A program made the position numbers and the translations under genes. The notes beneath the pieces were generated by a model. It worked only from the letters and a program-made list of their open reading frames with translations. It was not told the DNA's origin and did not search any database. A stretch of 45,347 nt of DNA from Bacteroidales bacterium (GTDB taxonomy: Bacteria > Bacteroidota > Bacteroidia > Bacteroidales > UBA932): assembly GCA_017550025.1 (NCBI GenBank), contig JAFYLU010000032.1:1-45347 (forward strand), in the 5' to 3' direction. Shown one piece after another: positions 14,746 to 23,492 of the stretch (positions are counted from its first letter, which is position 1; each line of letters starts with the position of its first letter).

Positions 14746-16017
14746 CTAATTGATTTTATTCAACAACTGTCGCGCCGAGGCGATTATTTCCTCCTCGCCA
14801 GGCACAACCCTGTTCCTCATGATGAACTTTCCGTTACATATCACAGAGTCGATGCAGTCTGAATGTGCGGAGTATACAAGGTTAGCCTCGAACGAGCCTG
14901 GAGAAAGGAAGTTGTAGCTGCGGGTGTCCACGATAAGGATATCAGCCAGCGCCCCCTCGCGAATGCGTCCTATGTCGAGCCCGAGAGCCTTGCCGGCATT
15001 TGCTGTAGCCATGGCCATGAGTTCGTCAAGAGGCATTGCCGAAGGATCGTTCCTCCATGCCTTCTGGATCATGGCTGATGTCTTCATCGTCTCGAGCATG
15101 TCGAGATTGTTCGAGGATGCGCATCCGTCCGTTCCGAGACATATGTTGGCTCCGGCATCACGCAGTTCATTATAAAGGAATCTGTAGCCCGAAGCGAGCT
15201 TTAGGTTCGAATTCACATTATGCACGCATGTGACCCCTCTCTCACCGAGGATACGCACATCGTTTTCCGTCAGCCACAGCGTATGCGCCGCAATGACATC
15301 AGGTCCGAGGACGCCGAGGCTGTCGAGATATTCCACAGGGGTCATGCCGCCGTGTGCAGCCTTGCAGTCCTCAATCTCCTTCCGGGTTTCTGAAACATGG
15401 ATATGTATCTTAAGACCCTTGGAACGGGCGAAATCCACTGCCCAGAGCATCATTTCCTCACGGACAGAATATATGGCATGCACAGCGATTGCAAAGACCG
15501 TCTGGTCGTTCCACTTCATCGCCTCCTCATACATCTGCATGCACTGAAACTTCTGTCTTTCCGATTCGGCGGGATCGTTTCTGTCTAAAACGACATAGGC
15601 GAGTACCGGACGGAGTCCGAGCTCTACCGCAGCCTTATGCGCCATTGGCATATGCCAGTAATGATCGTTGAAGGTAGTCGTTCCGGTCTTGATCATCTCC
15701 AGACAGGCAACCTTCGTCGCATGGTAGACATATTCGTCATCGATCTTCGACTCGATCATCCATATGCGGTCCAGCCACTCATGGAATGAGATGTCCTCTC
15801 CCACTCCCCTCATCATCGCCATACCGGCATGTGTATGCATATTCACAAATCCGGGGACAGCCGCCATTCCTGTGCAGTCTACGGTCTCCACATCATCATC
15901 TGCACACACAACATGCTCATTATCAGCCGGTACTATGGAAGCAACAGTTTCTCCATCAATAAGGATATCCGACACAATTCCCTCTGACACAATATTTTTC
16001 AACAGAATCCTTCCCAT
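14746..16017 (-). CDS. mtaD: 5-methylthioadenosine/S-adenosylhomocysteine deaminase-type amidohydrolase
   Basis: The protein has 423 residues. It has an amidohydrolase fold with metal ligands in [16 protein letters not shown] (after IHIH), AAHTLWL and GTDGCASSN, as in MtaD and related TRZ/ATZ deaminases. The reaction removes the 6-amino group from methylthioadenosine or S-adenosylhomocysteine. SAH-derived toxicity control and purine salvage with the downstream punA are the likely roles. A TAACTTTG box at 16039-16046 provides a promoter with a ~15-nt leader. The exact substrate (MTA, SAH or another aminopurine) is not decided by sequence. Confidence 0.88.
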   Translation of the reverse strand: MGRILLKNIVSEGIVSDILIDGETVASIVPADNEHVVCADDDVETVDCTGMAAVPGFVNMHTHAGMAMMRGVGEDISFHEWLDRIWMIESKIDDEYVYHATKVACLEMIKTGTTTFNDHYWHMPMAHKAAVELGLRPVLAYVVLDRNDPAESERQKFQCMQMYEEAMKWNDQTVFAIAVHAIYSVREEMMLWAVDFARSKGLKIHIHVSETRKEIEDCKAAHGGMTPVEYLDSLGVLGPDVIAAHTLWLTENDVRILGERGVTCVHNVNSNLKLASGYRFLYNELRDAGANICLGTDGCASSNNLDMLETMKTSAMIQKAWRNDPSAMPLDELMAMATANAGKALGLDIGRIREGALADILIVDTRSYNFLSPGSFEANLVYSAHSDCIDSVICNGKFIMRNRVVPGEEEIIASARQLLNKIN

Positions 16018-16038
16018 AATTCATAAATATTTAATTTT

Positions 16039-16046
16039 CAAAGTTA
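16039..16046 (-). promoter_or_regulatory. -7 box (TAACTTTG) for mtaD-punA
   Basis: A TAnnTTTG match on the minus strand lies 22 bp before the mtaD ATG, in the AT-rich divergent region shared with the oxidoreductase operon. The -33 element is not obvious. Confidence 0.5.
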
Positions 16047-16104
16047 GAAAATTTTCTATTAAAACCGCGCCATAAAAAGTATTTTAATGAAAACGAAAAC
16101 TATA

Positions 16105-16136
16105 TTTGACAATTCGATAAAAAAGCCATATATTTA
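16105..16136 (+). promoter_or_regulatory. Promoter of the 2-oxoacid:ferredoxin oxidoreductase operon
   Basis: TTTG at 16105-16108 is followed after 20 bp by TATATTTA (16129-16136), one mismatch from TAnnTTTG. This predicts a transcript start near 16143 and an ~88-nt leader before the ferredoxin subunit gene. Confidence 0.5.
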
Positions 16137-16230
16137 CTTCGTTTTTGAAGTCAAAAACCGAAAAACACGAAATAAGTAAAAGACAAAGGCTTGAACTTAA
16201 TATCAAAAACAATCTAAAAACTATATCGTA

Positions 16231-16449
16231 ATGGCATTCAAAGGAGCTATCGAAGTCGATTCACAGAAATGCAAGGGATGCGGAGTATGTGTCGAAAATT
16301 GCCCGACGAAGAGCATCGAGCTCTCAAAGTTGGTCAACAACAAGGGTTATCATTATGCCGAAATGGTAGGAGAAGCATGCATCGGTTGTTCAAACTGCGC
16401 TATCGTATGTCCTGATTCGGTGATTACTGTTTACAGAGTTAAAATCTAA
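16231..16449 (+). CDS. 2-oxoacid:ferredoxin oxidoreductase, delta (ferredoxin) subunit
   Basis: The protein has 72 residues and two 4Fe-4S motifs: CKGCGVCVENC and CIGCSNCAIVC, each followed by P. It carries electrons from the catalytic subunits to external ferredoxin. It lies 5 bp before the alpha subunit gene and is the first gene of a delta-alpha-beta-gamma operon, the usual order for KorDABC/Vor enzymes in anaerobes. The enzyme decarboxylates 2-oxoacids to acyl-CoA with reduction of ferredoxin, and it is oxygen-sensitive, fitting an anaerobic host. Confidence 0.92.
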   Translation: MAFKGAIEVDSQKCKGCGVCVENCPTKSIELSKLVNNKGYHYAEMVGEACIGCSNCAIVCPDSVITVYRVKI

Positions 16450-16454
16450 TTGAT

Positions 16455-17537
16455 ATGGCAGAGAAAATTCTGATGAAAGGAAACGAGGCGATTGCCATAT
16501 CGGCAATACGCAACGGTGCGGACGGATATTTCGGATATCCTATCACTCCGCAGTCTGAAGTAATGGAGACACTCATGAAGGAAAGACCTTGGCTCACAAC
16601 AGGCATGGTCGTTCTCCAGGCGGAAAGTGAGACATCTTCAATCAACATGGTATATGGCGGCGCATGCTGCGGAAAGAAGGTGATGACATCATCAAGTTCT
16701 CCGGGAATCAGCCTCATGTGCGAAGGACTCAGCTACCTCGCTGGTGCTGAACTTCCTTGCGTGATCGTCAACTGCCAGCGCGGAGGCCCTGGTCTTGGAA
16801 CCATCCAGCCAAGCCAGAGCGACTACAACCAGAGCGTAAAGGGCGGCGGACACGGAGACTATAACGCCATCGTGCTTGCACCTGCATCAGCACAGGACAT
16901 GTACGACTTCGTAGACACAGGATTCGACCTTGCATTCAAGTACCGTACTCCTGTCATCATCCTTGCTGACGGAATCGTAGGCCAGATGATGGAGAAGGTG
17001 GAGCTCCGTCCTGAAAAGCCACGCATGACAGACGAAGAGCTCAAGGCTATCGCTCCATGGGCTACAACTGGAAAGACTGCTGACAGAGACTACAACTTCA
17101 TCACTTCCCTCGCCCTCGAGTCTGACGTTCAGGAAAGATTCAACCAGAAGCTTGCCGCGAAGTACGAGGTGATCAAGGAGAATGAAGTAAGATATGAGGA
17201 ATACATGACTGAGGATGCCGAATATCTCTTCGTGGCATTCGGCTGCTCTGCGAGAATCTGCGAGGCAGTTGTTGACCAGCTCCGCGAAGAAGGAATCAAG
17301 GCAGGTCTTCTCCGTCCTGTGACACTCTTCCCGTTCCCTACAAAGAAACTTCAGGAAATGTCAGGACAGGTAAAGAGCATGATGAGCATCGAGCTCAACC
17401 TCGGACAGATGGTTGACGATGTAAGACTTGCTGTCAACGGAGCTTGCCCGGTAGGTTTCTACGGAAGACAGGGCGGTAACATCTACACTCCAGACGAGAT
17501 CGTAGACGCGTTCAAGAAGTTCAACAATCTGAAATAA
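16455..17537 (+). CDS. vorB: 2-oxoacid:ferredoxin oxidoreductase, alpha subunit (VorB/KorA type)
   Basis: The protein has 360 residues. The N-terminal pyrimidine-binding region of pyruvate:ferredoxin oxidoreductase type is present: GNEAIAISAIRNGADGYFGY, PITPQSEVME, QAESETSSINMVYGG and QRGGPGLGT. A C-terminal transketolase-like domain follows (FVAFGCSARICEAVV, RPVTLFPFP). With the beta subunit it forms the thiamine-diphosphate active site. Annotators call such subunits VorB (branched-chain 2-oxoisovalerate) or KorA (2-oxoglutarate). Sequence alone does not decide, though the four-gene split form is typical of both. Confidence 0.9.
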   Translation: MAEKILMKGNEAIAISAIRNGADGYFGYPITPQSEVMETLMKERPWLTTGMVVLQAESETSSINMVYGGACCGKKVMTSSSSPGISLMCEGLSYLAGAELPCVIVNCQRGGPGLGTIQPSQSDYNQSVKGGGHGDYNAIVLAPASAQDMYDFVDTGFDLAFKYRTPVIILADGIVGQMMEKVELRPEKPRMTDEELKAIAPWATTGKTADRDYNFITSLALESDVQERFNQKLAAKYEVIKENEVRYEEYMTEDAEYLFVAFGCSARICEAVVDQLREEGIKAGLLRPVTLFPFPTKKLQEMSGQVKSMMSIELNLGQMVDDVRLAVNGACPVGFYGRQGGNIYTPDEIVDAFKKFNNLK

Positions 17538-17546
17538 GGAAACACA

Positions 17547-18320
17547 ATGAATATAGAAGATATCAAGAAACCCGAGAACATCGTCTACAAGAAGACCCCT
17601 GTTCTTACAGATACAGTGATGCACTACTGCCCGGGCTGTTCTCATGGTACTGTCCACAAGCTCGTTGCTGAAGTCATCGAGGAGATGGGCATCCAGGACA
17701 AGACAATCGCCGTGAGCCCTGTAGGTTGTTCCGTATTCGCATACAACTACCTGAACATCGACTGGCAGCAGGCTGCCCACGGACGTGCTCCGGCACTTGC
17801 TACAGCTACAAAGCGACTCAACCCTGACAAATATGTATTCACATACCAGGGTGACGGTGACCTTGCTTCAATCGGAACAGCAGAGATCATCCATGCATGC
17901 AGCCGCGGAGAAAACATCGTAGTTATCTTCATCAACAACGGTATCTATGGTATGACCGGTGGCCAGATGGCTCCTACAACCCTCCTCGGAATGAAGACAG
18001 CCACTACTCCGTACGGCCGTGATGCGAAACTCAACGGATTCCCTCTCGTGCTTGCACCTATGATCGCACAGCTCGACGGTACAGCTTTCATCACCAGACA
18101 GTCTGTCCATACCGCAGTTGCAGCCCGCAAGGCAAAGGCAGCCATCAGAAAGGCATTCGAATACAGCCAGAAAGGCATCGGACTCTCATTCGTAGAGATC
18201 GTGGCAACATGTAATTCAGGCTGGAAGATGAGCCCTGTAGCGGCAAACAAGTGGATGGTGGAGAACATGTTCCCTAAGTATCCGCTCGGAGACATCAAAG
18301 ACGTCCTCAAGGCCGAGTAA
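17547..18320 (+). CDS. 2-oxoacid:ferredoxin oxidoreductase, beta (thiamine diphosphate) subunit
   Basis: The protein has 257 residues. It has CPGCSHG, GCSVFAYNYL, a thiamine-diphosphate/magnesium motif GDGDLASIGTAEIIHA and NNGIYGMTGGQMAPTT. It binds the cofactor and catalyses the decarboxylation step with the alpha subunit. It starts 9 bp after the alpha gene and precedes the gamma gene by 31 bp. Confidence 0.92.
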   Translation: MNIEDIKKPENIVYKKTPVLTDTVMHYCPGCSHGTVHKLVAEVIEEMGIQDKTIAVSPVGCSVFAYNYLNIDWQQAAHGRAPALATATKRLNPDKYVFTYQGDGDLASIGTAEIIHACSRGENIVVIFINNGIYGMTGGQMAPTTLLGMKTATTPYGRDAKLNGFPLVLAPMIAQLDGTAFITRQSVHTAVAARKAKAAIRKAFEYSQKGIGLSFVEIVATCNSGWKMSPVAANKWMVENMFPKYPLGDIKDVLKAE

Positions 18321-18351
18321 GAAACGATTGTAAAAAAATCACACTGAAATT

Positions 18352-18897
18352 ATGAAAGAAGAAATCATCATAGCAGGTTTCGGAGGACAGGGTGTCCTCT
18401 CGATGGGTAAGATCCTCGCATACTGCGCTATCATGCAGGACATGGAGGTCACTTGGATGCCTTCGTATGGTCCTGAAATGCGCGGCGGTACAGCGAACGT
18501 CTGCGTCATCATCAGTGACAAGAAGATCAGCTCTCCTATCGTAACAAAATACGACACAGCGATCATTCTCAACCAGCAGTCTCTCGACAAGTTCGAAAGC
18601 GCTGTGAAGCCGGGCGGACTCCTCGTATACGATCCAAACGGTATCATCAACCCGCCAACAAGAACTGACATCCAGATCTGCAAGATCGACGCTATCAACG
18701 TAGCAGGTCAGGTAGGAAATGCAAAGGTCTACAATATGGCTGTAATGGGTGCGTTCCTCAAGATGAAACCGCTCATCAAGCCTGAAAACATAGACAAGGG
18801 TCTTGCAAAGTGCATCCCTGCACGCTACGCAGACCTTATCTCACTCAACAAGGCCGCAATTGAGGAAGGTCAGAAGGCCGTTGAGATAGTCCGCTAA
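18352..18897 (+). CDS. 2-oxoacid:ferredoxin oxidoreductase, gamma subunit
   Basis: The protein has 181 residues. It opens with EIIIAGFGGQGVLSMGKIL and has MPSYGPEMRGGTANVCVIIS, the hallmarks of the gamma (catalytic-domain II) subunit, which contributes to CoA binding. It is the last gene of the operon; a strong terminator follows 20 bp downstream. Confidence 0.92.
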   Translation: MKEEIIIAGFGGQGVLSMGKILAYCAIMQDMEVTWMPSYGPEMRGGTANVCVIISDKKISSPIVTKYDTAIILNQQSLDKFESAVKPGGLLVYDPNGIINPPTRTDIQICKIDAINVAGQVGNAKVYNMAVMGAFLKMKPLIKPENIDKGLAKCIPARYADLISLNKAAIEEGQKAVEIVR

Positions 18898-18917
18898 GGA
18901 TTGATTCCACACAATAC

Positions 18918-18964
18918 AAACTGCTTTGATTTTCTTATTTTATTTTGAGAAATCAAAGCAGTTT
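18918..18964 (+). terminator. Terminator of the oxidoreductase operon
   Basis: A perfect 15-bp inverted repeat (18918-18932 with 18950-18964) with a 17-nt loop is followed by a T-rich tract. The next promoter's -33 element lies in its loop. Confidence 0.85.
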
Positions 18965-18974
18965 ATTATTTTTG
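18944..18974 (+). promoter_or_regulatory. Promoter of the coiled-coil/zapA operon, nested in the upstream terminator
   Basis: TTTG at 18944-18947 and TATTTTTG at 18967-18974 are 19 bp apart, matching the Bacteroidetes consensus. The start would be near 18981, about 15 nt before the first ATG. The -33 box is in the loop of the preceding terminator. Confidence 0.6.
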
Positions 18975-18996
18975 CAGACGGTTGAATTTTGTAGCA

Positions 18997-19269
18997 ATGC
19001 TGGAAACTGTAAAAGGAAAGATAGGGCAGCTGATTGCCTTGTACGAATCGGAAAAGATGGAGCGCATGAAGCTTCAGGCCGAGCTGGAACAGTCCAGAAA
19101 CCAGAATGAGACCTACAGGAAGCAGATAATTGAGTTAGAGAGACAACTCGATAACCTGAAACTTACAGAAGCGTTCAAGGCAGGAAGCACGGATACGGCT
19201 TCAGCCAAGAAAAAGATAGACAGCCTGATAAAGGAGATTGACAGATGCATATCACTTATGGAGGGTTAA
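18997..19269 (+). CDS. Small coiled-coil protein upstream of zapA
   Basis: The protein has 90 residues counted from the ATG at 18997; an upstream TTG in frame is too close to the predicted transcript start. It is almost entirely heptad-like helix (VKGKIGQLIALYESEKMERM, then LQAELEQSRNQNETYRKQII). It contains no catalytic motif. It ends 1 bp before zapA starts, so they are co-translated. A role beside ZapA in division-ring assembly, like ZapB-type coiled coils, is inferred from position and shape only. Confidence 0.75.
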   Translation: MLETVKGKIGQLIALYESEKMERMKLQAELEQSRNQNETYRKQIIELERQLDNLKLTEAFKAGSTDTASAKKKIDSLIKEIDRCISLMEG

Positions 19270-19270
19270 T

Positions 19271-19567
19271 ATGGCACAGAACATCAAGATACATATTGCT
19301 GACCGTCCATACTCGCTCAAGGTGACATCAGAGGAGCAGGAGGCCTTGATAAGAAAGGCGGCGGAGGAGGTGAACAAGAAGATACTTGCATACCAGAGTC
19401 GACTCCAGGGAAAAGGAATAGTAGAGTTGCTGTCGTTCGCGGCACTTAACTTGTGCATGTCGAACATAACCCTTCAGGAACAGCTTAAGACAGCTGCTGA
19501 AGACGAGAAGAACCTTGTGAAAGAATTGGAAGGTTATCTTGATAATATTGATAAAAACAGCCGTTAG
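19271..19567 (+). CDS. zapA: Cell division protein ZapA
   Basis: The protein has 98 residues. The N-terminal IKIHIADRPYSLKVTSEEQE and the following helix IRKAAEEVNKKILAYQSR match ZapA, which binds and bundles FtsZ at the division ring. The C-terminal half is a coiled coil (QEQLKTAAEDEKNLVKELEG). The ATG at 19271 lies right after the previous stop (19269). It is followed by the probable 6S RNA. Confidence 0.88.
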   Translation: MAQNIKIHIADRPYSLKVTSEEQEALIRKAAEEVNKKILAYQSRLQGKGIVELLSFAALNLCMSNITLQEQLKTAAEDEKNLVKELEGYLDNIDKNSR

Positions 19568-19577
19568 TTACATTTTT

Positions 19578-19722
19578 TGCTGAAATCAACACTAATAATG
19601 TAACCGGGAACACTCGGATGGCGATGACGGACCTATGTGACCCTCAGGGGGATTCCGCTTATGCGGGACGGAGGATTTCAGAACCTGTATCCGGAGCCCA
19701 AATCTTATTTATTAAGATTTTC
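19578..19722 (+). ncRNA. ssrS: Probable 6S RNA (ssrS) in the zapA-rny gap
   Basis: The 267-bp gap between zapA and rny has no reading frame but strong pairing. An exact 8-bp helix pairs 19580-19587 with 19674-19681. An alternative closing helix pairs 19605-19607 plus 19613-19619 with 19689-19699. Internal hairpins include CCGC-UUAU-GCGG near 19655-19666. A terminator-like hairpin (19700-19707 with 19713-19720) follows. 6S RNA is often encoded beside zapA; that position and the long imperfect-hairpin form are my basis. Ends are uncertain, and a second weaker terminator-like hairpin lies near 19760-19791. Confidence 0.5.
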
Positions 19723-19834
19723 TGACAAACTTGCTAACGGCTTATTCTTAATAACTTGACCAGTCAGCTTCCACGGCCGGCTGGCCATTTTTGTGTTTGA
19801 AAACCAATAAAAACTAAAACCATTTTACATAATT

Positions 19835-21376
19835 ATGAGTATCGTATTTTACATCCTGTCGTTTGTCCTGGGCGCTGTTCTCGCCTTGGGCACCTACATA
19901 TTTGTCCGTAAGATACTTCTTAAGGGACAGAAGGAGGAGATAATCAAGAAAGCCGAGCTTGAGGCCGAGAGCATAAAGAAGGAGAAGATCTTCCAGGCAA
20001 AGGAGAAGTTCCTTCAACTTAAGAGTGAGCACGAGCAGTATATCAATGAAAAGAACAAGCAGATCAGCGAGACTGAAAGCAGGCTCAAACAGAAGGAAAA
20101 CTCTCTGAACCAGCAGAATTCCGAGCTTGGACGCAAGAACAAGGAGGCTGACGCTATCAGACAGAACCTGAAGGCACAGGTAGAGATTGCCACAAAGAAG
20201 AGCGAAGAATATGAGCAGCTCAAGCAGGAGGCTCTCAAGCAGATCGAGGATATTGCAGGGCTTACAGCTGTCGAAGCCAAGAACCAGCTCATGGAAAGCA
20301 TGAAGGCCGAGGCCAAGACACAGGCACAGTCATACATCAACGATGTGATGGACGAGGCAAGACTGACTGCAAGCAAGGAGGCCAAGAGAATAGTGATCAA
20401 CACTATACAGAGGACAGCATCGGAGACGGCGATTGAAAATGCCGTGACTGTATTCCATATCGAAAGCGACGAGATAAAGGGTAGGATCATCGGCCGTGAA
20501 GGACGAAACATCCGCGCCCTCGAAGCCGCTACCGGAGTAGAGATCGTGGTTGACGACACACCAGAGGCAATTCTCCTTTCAGCATTCGACCCAGTGAGAA
20601 GAGAGGTTGCACGACTTGCCCTTCACCAGCTGGTAATCGACGGCCGCATCCATCCGGCCCGTATCGAGGAAGTGGTTGCAAAGGTACAGAAGCAGCTCGA
20701 GGACGAAATCATGGAAACAGGTAAGAGAACATGTATCGACCTCGGAATCCATGGAATGCACATCGAGCTCGTGAAGCTTATCGGACGAATGAAATATCGT
20801 TCTTCATACGGACAGAACCTCCTCCAGCATGCCCGCGAGGTTGCCAACATATGTGCTACCATGGCATCTGAACTCGGACTCAATCCAAAGATTGCGAAGA
20901 GAGCCGGACTTCTCCACGATATCGGAAAGGTATCAGACGAGGATCCAGAACTTCCACATGCAATCCTCGGTATGAAGCTCGCCGAGAAATATAAGGAGAA
21001 GCCAGAAGTATGCAACGCTATCGGTTCACACCACGAAGAAGTCGAAATGACATCAATCATCTCTCCTCTCGTACTGGTGGGTGACGCGATTTCAGGCGCA
21101 AGACCTGGTGCACGCCGCGAGGTTATCGAGTCATATATCAAGAGGCTCAAGGACATGGAGGATATAGCCAAGTCTTACAACGGAGTGACAAAGACTTATG
21201 CAATCCAGGCAGGACGCGAGCTCCGCGTGATCGTAGGTGCAGACCAGGTGACAGATCAGGATGCAGAGGCACTTTCAACAGAGATTGCAAGAAAGATTCA
21301 GGAAGAAATGGTATATCCGGGACAGGTAAAGATCACCGTTATCCGTGAGACCAGATCTGTAGCATTTGCAAAATAA
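19835..21376 (+). CDS. rny: Ribonuclease Y
   Basis: The protein has 513 residues, normal for RNase Y. An N-terminal membrane anchor (about 3-25) is followed by a long coiled coil (about 30-190), a KH domain ([20 protein letters not shown]) and an HD metal-dependent phosphohydrolase domain with [20 protein letters not shown] and [17 protein letters not shown]. It is a membrane-bound endoribonuclease that starts mRNA decay. It may be read through from the upstream region or from its own promoter; dsbD follows after 18 bp. Confidence 0.96.
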   Translation: MSIVFYILSFVLGAVLALGTYIFVRKILLKGQKEEIIKKAELEAESIKKEKIFQAKEKFLQLKSEHEQYINEKNKQISETESRLKQKENSLNQQNSELGRKNKEADAIRQNLKAQVEIATKKSEEYEQLKQEALKQIEDIAGLTAVEAKNQLMESMKAEAKTQAQSYINDVMDEARLTASKEAKRIVINTIQRTASETAIENAVTVFHIESDEIKGRIIGREGRNIRALEAATGVEIVVDDTPEAILLSAFDPVRREVARLALHQLVIDGRIHPARIEEVVAKVQKQLEDEIMETGKRTCIDLGIHGMHIELVKLIGRMKYRSSYGQNLLQHAREVANICATMASELGLNPKIAKRAGLLHDIGKVSDEDPELPHAILGMKLAEKYKEKPEVCNAIGSHHEEVEMTSIISPLVLVGDAISGARPGARREVIESYIKRLKDMEDIAKSYNGVTKTYAIQAGRELRVIVGADQVTDQDAEALSTEIARKIQEEMVYPGQVKITVIRETRSVAFAK

Positions 21377-21394
21377 CCACCTAAATATCTAAAG

Positions 21395-23350
21395 ATGAAA
21401 AGATTTCTGACAATATTGACAACATTGTTCATCAGTGTTGCATCATTTGCCCAGGGCCAGCTTGTGACATGGTCATCCCACGTGGAGAAGGCAGAAGGCG
21501 ATATCTGCAAAGTGATCTTCACGGGCAAGATCGCTGACGGATACCACACATATACGCTTACGGATGAGTTCTCGGCAACCGAGATCATGGATGCCGCAGT
21601 AGAAGGTGGCGAGCTTGTAGGCGGACCTTATGAAATCAGCGTTCCGACAGAGGAAACTGACGAATTCGGAGATCCTGCGAAGCATTACTATAATGAAATT
21701 GTTATTGCGCAGGACATCAAGGTTAACGGCGAAAACACAAGATACACCGGTACTATCTTTACAAACTCATGCACAGGCGGAGCCTGCAAGGCAGAATATT
21801 ATGACTTCGATGTAAAGGTCGGCGGCAATGCAGTTGTAGCTGCGGCAACTGAAGTTTCAGAGCCGGAGCCTGTCCAGAAGACCGCATTCCCATGGGGACT
21901 TATCCTTCAGGCTATTCTCTGGGGATTTGCGATGCTTCTTACCCCTTGCGTGTTCCCGATGGTTCCGATGACAGTGTCGTTCTTCCTCAAAGGCTCGGGA
22001 TCAGTGGCACAGGGACGTTTCAAGGCTGGAATGTATGGCTTGTTCATCGTCCTTCTCTACACACTCCCTATTGCGCTTCTTATTGTGATCACAAGAATCA
22101 TCGGAGGAGAATCAGTTACAGCTGACATCTTCAACTGGATCGCTACACACTGGCTTCCAAACATCCTCTTCTTCATCATCTTCATGGTGTTTGCAGCTTC
22201 ATTCTTCGGAGCGTTCGAAATTACCCTCCCGCAGTCTCTCGTCAACAAGAGCGACAAGGGTTCTGACAAGAAGGGACTCGCAGGAGTATTCTTCATGGCC
22301 CTCACACTCGTACTTGTGTCATTCTCATGCACAGGTCCTATCGTAGGTAATGTCCTTATCCAGGCCACATCAAGCAACGGAGCATGGTGGATTCCTATCG
22401 TTACAATGTTTGCATTCTCACTCGCATTTGCCCTTCCTTTCACACTCCTCGCATTCTTCCCTTCACTCCTGAAGGATCTTAAGAAGAGCGGTGGCGGATG
22501 GCTCAATACTGTGAAGGTAGTAATGGGATTCATCGAGGTTGCACTCGGATTCAAGTTCCTCAGTATGGCAGACCAGACTTACCACTGGGGTATCCTCGAC
22601 AGAGAGGTTTACCTTGCAATCTGGATCGTGGTCTTCGCACTCCTCGGATTCTACCTCCTCGGCAAGCTCAAATTTGCTCACGATGACGATGTACCGCATG
22701 TTTCAGTACCAAGATTGAGCCTTGCAATCGTAGTGTTCTCATTCGTAGTATACATGATTCCTGGTATGTGGGGAGCACCGCTTGACATCCTTTCAGGCTA
22801 CCTTCCGCCAATGTCAAGTCATGACTTCGTCCTTACTCCGGGCAGCACATCTCATGTAGTTGTAACAGACGCACAGTCACAGACAGGTGAAAAGAAATAC
22901 GACTTCCTGCATCTTCCACATAACCTCGAAGGCTACTTCGACCTTGAGGATGCATTGGCAGTGGCAAAAGAAGCCGGCAAGCCTGTTTTCGTGGATGTAA
23001 CCGGCCATGCATGCGTAAACTGCCGCGAGATGGAGCAGAGAGTATGGAGCGATCCTGCAGCTCTTGAAATCCTTCGCAATGACTTCGTGATATGCGCTCT
23101 TTATGTTGACGACAAGCACAAGCTTCCTGAAGAAGACTGGGTGACCGACGCAGAGACAGGTAAGGTATACAAGGATCTCGGCCGCGCTAACTCATATATC
23201 GCGAGAGAGAAATTCAATGTGAATGCTCAGCCTAACTATGTGCTCCTCTCCCCTGACGGCGAGATACTTGTTCCGACTCACAGCTACGACCTCTCTGTAG
23301 AGAACTTCATCAAGTTCCTCAAGAGCGGACTCGAAGCTAACGCAAAGTAA
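21395..23350 (+). CDS. dsbD: DsbD-like thiol:disulfide interchange protein
   Basis: The protein has 651 residues. It has a signal peptide (MKRFLTILTTLFISVASFAQ) and a periplasmic N-terminal domain with a cysteine pair (NSCTGGACKAEYYDF). About eight membrane segments follow, with redox cysteines in LTPCVFPMVPMT and SFSCTGPIVG. The C-terminal thioredoxin-like domain carries HACVNCREME (CxxC). The three-part layout moves electrons from cytosolic thioredoxin to periplasmic proteins. It lies 18 bp after rny and is followed by a terminator. Confidence 0.93.
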   Translation: MKRFLTILTTLFISVASFAQGQLVTWSSHVEKAEGDICKVIFTGKIADGYHTYTLTDEFSATEIMDAAVEGGELVGGPYEISVPTEETDEFGDPAKHYYNEIVIAQDIKVNGENTRYTGTIFTNSCTGGACKAEYYDFDVKVGGNAVVAAATEVSEPEPVQKTAFPWGLILQAILWGFAMLLTPCVFPMVPMTVSFFLKGSGSVAQGRFKAGMYGLFIVLLYTLPIALLIVITRIIGGESVTADIFNWIATHWLPNILFFIIFMVFAASFFGAFEITLPQSLVNKSDKGSDKKGLAGVFFMALTLVLVSFSCTGPIVGNVLIQATSSNGAWWIPIVTMFAFSLAFALPFTLLAFFPSLLKDLKKSGGGWLNTVKVVMGFIEVALGFKFLSMADQTYHWGILDREVYLAIWIVVFALLGFYLLGKLKFAHDDDVPHVSVPRLSLAIVVFSFVVYMIPGMWGAPLDILSGYLPPMSSHDFVLTPGSTSHVVVTDAQSQTGEKKYDFLHLPHNLEGYFDLEDALAVAKEAGKPVFVDVTGHACVNCREMEQRVWSDPAALEILRNDFVICALYVDDKHKLPEEDWVTDAETGKVYKDLGRANSYIAREKFNVNAQPNYVLLSPDGEILVPTHSYDLSVENFIKFLKSGLEANAK

Positions 23351-23374
23351 GAAACAAGCACTCAATAACTTGAA

Positions 23375-23408
23375 AAGGCTGTCACGATAACGTGGCAGCC
23401 TTTTTTTT
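23375..23408 (+). terminator. Terminator after dsbD
   Basis: A 12-bp stem (23375-23386 with 23391-23402, one G-U pair) has a tetraloop ATAA and is followed by eight Ts. Confidence 0.9.
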
Positions 23409-23448
23409 GTGGCGATGATCAATCCGCCGTAATCCTACTAATGCAGAC

Positions 23449-23474
23449 AAAAAAAGCCGGCTGAAATAGCCGGC
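23449..23474 (-). terminator. Terminator after glnS
   Basis: A 7-bp GC-rich stem (23456-23462 with 23468-23474) with a 5-nt loop is followed on the minus strand by seven Ts. It lies 19 bp after the glnS stop. Confidence 0.85.
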
Positions 23475-23492
23475 CTGATATAAGATTTTGTC

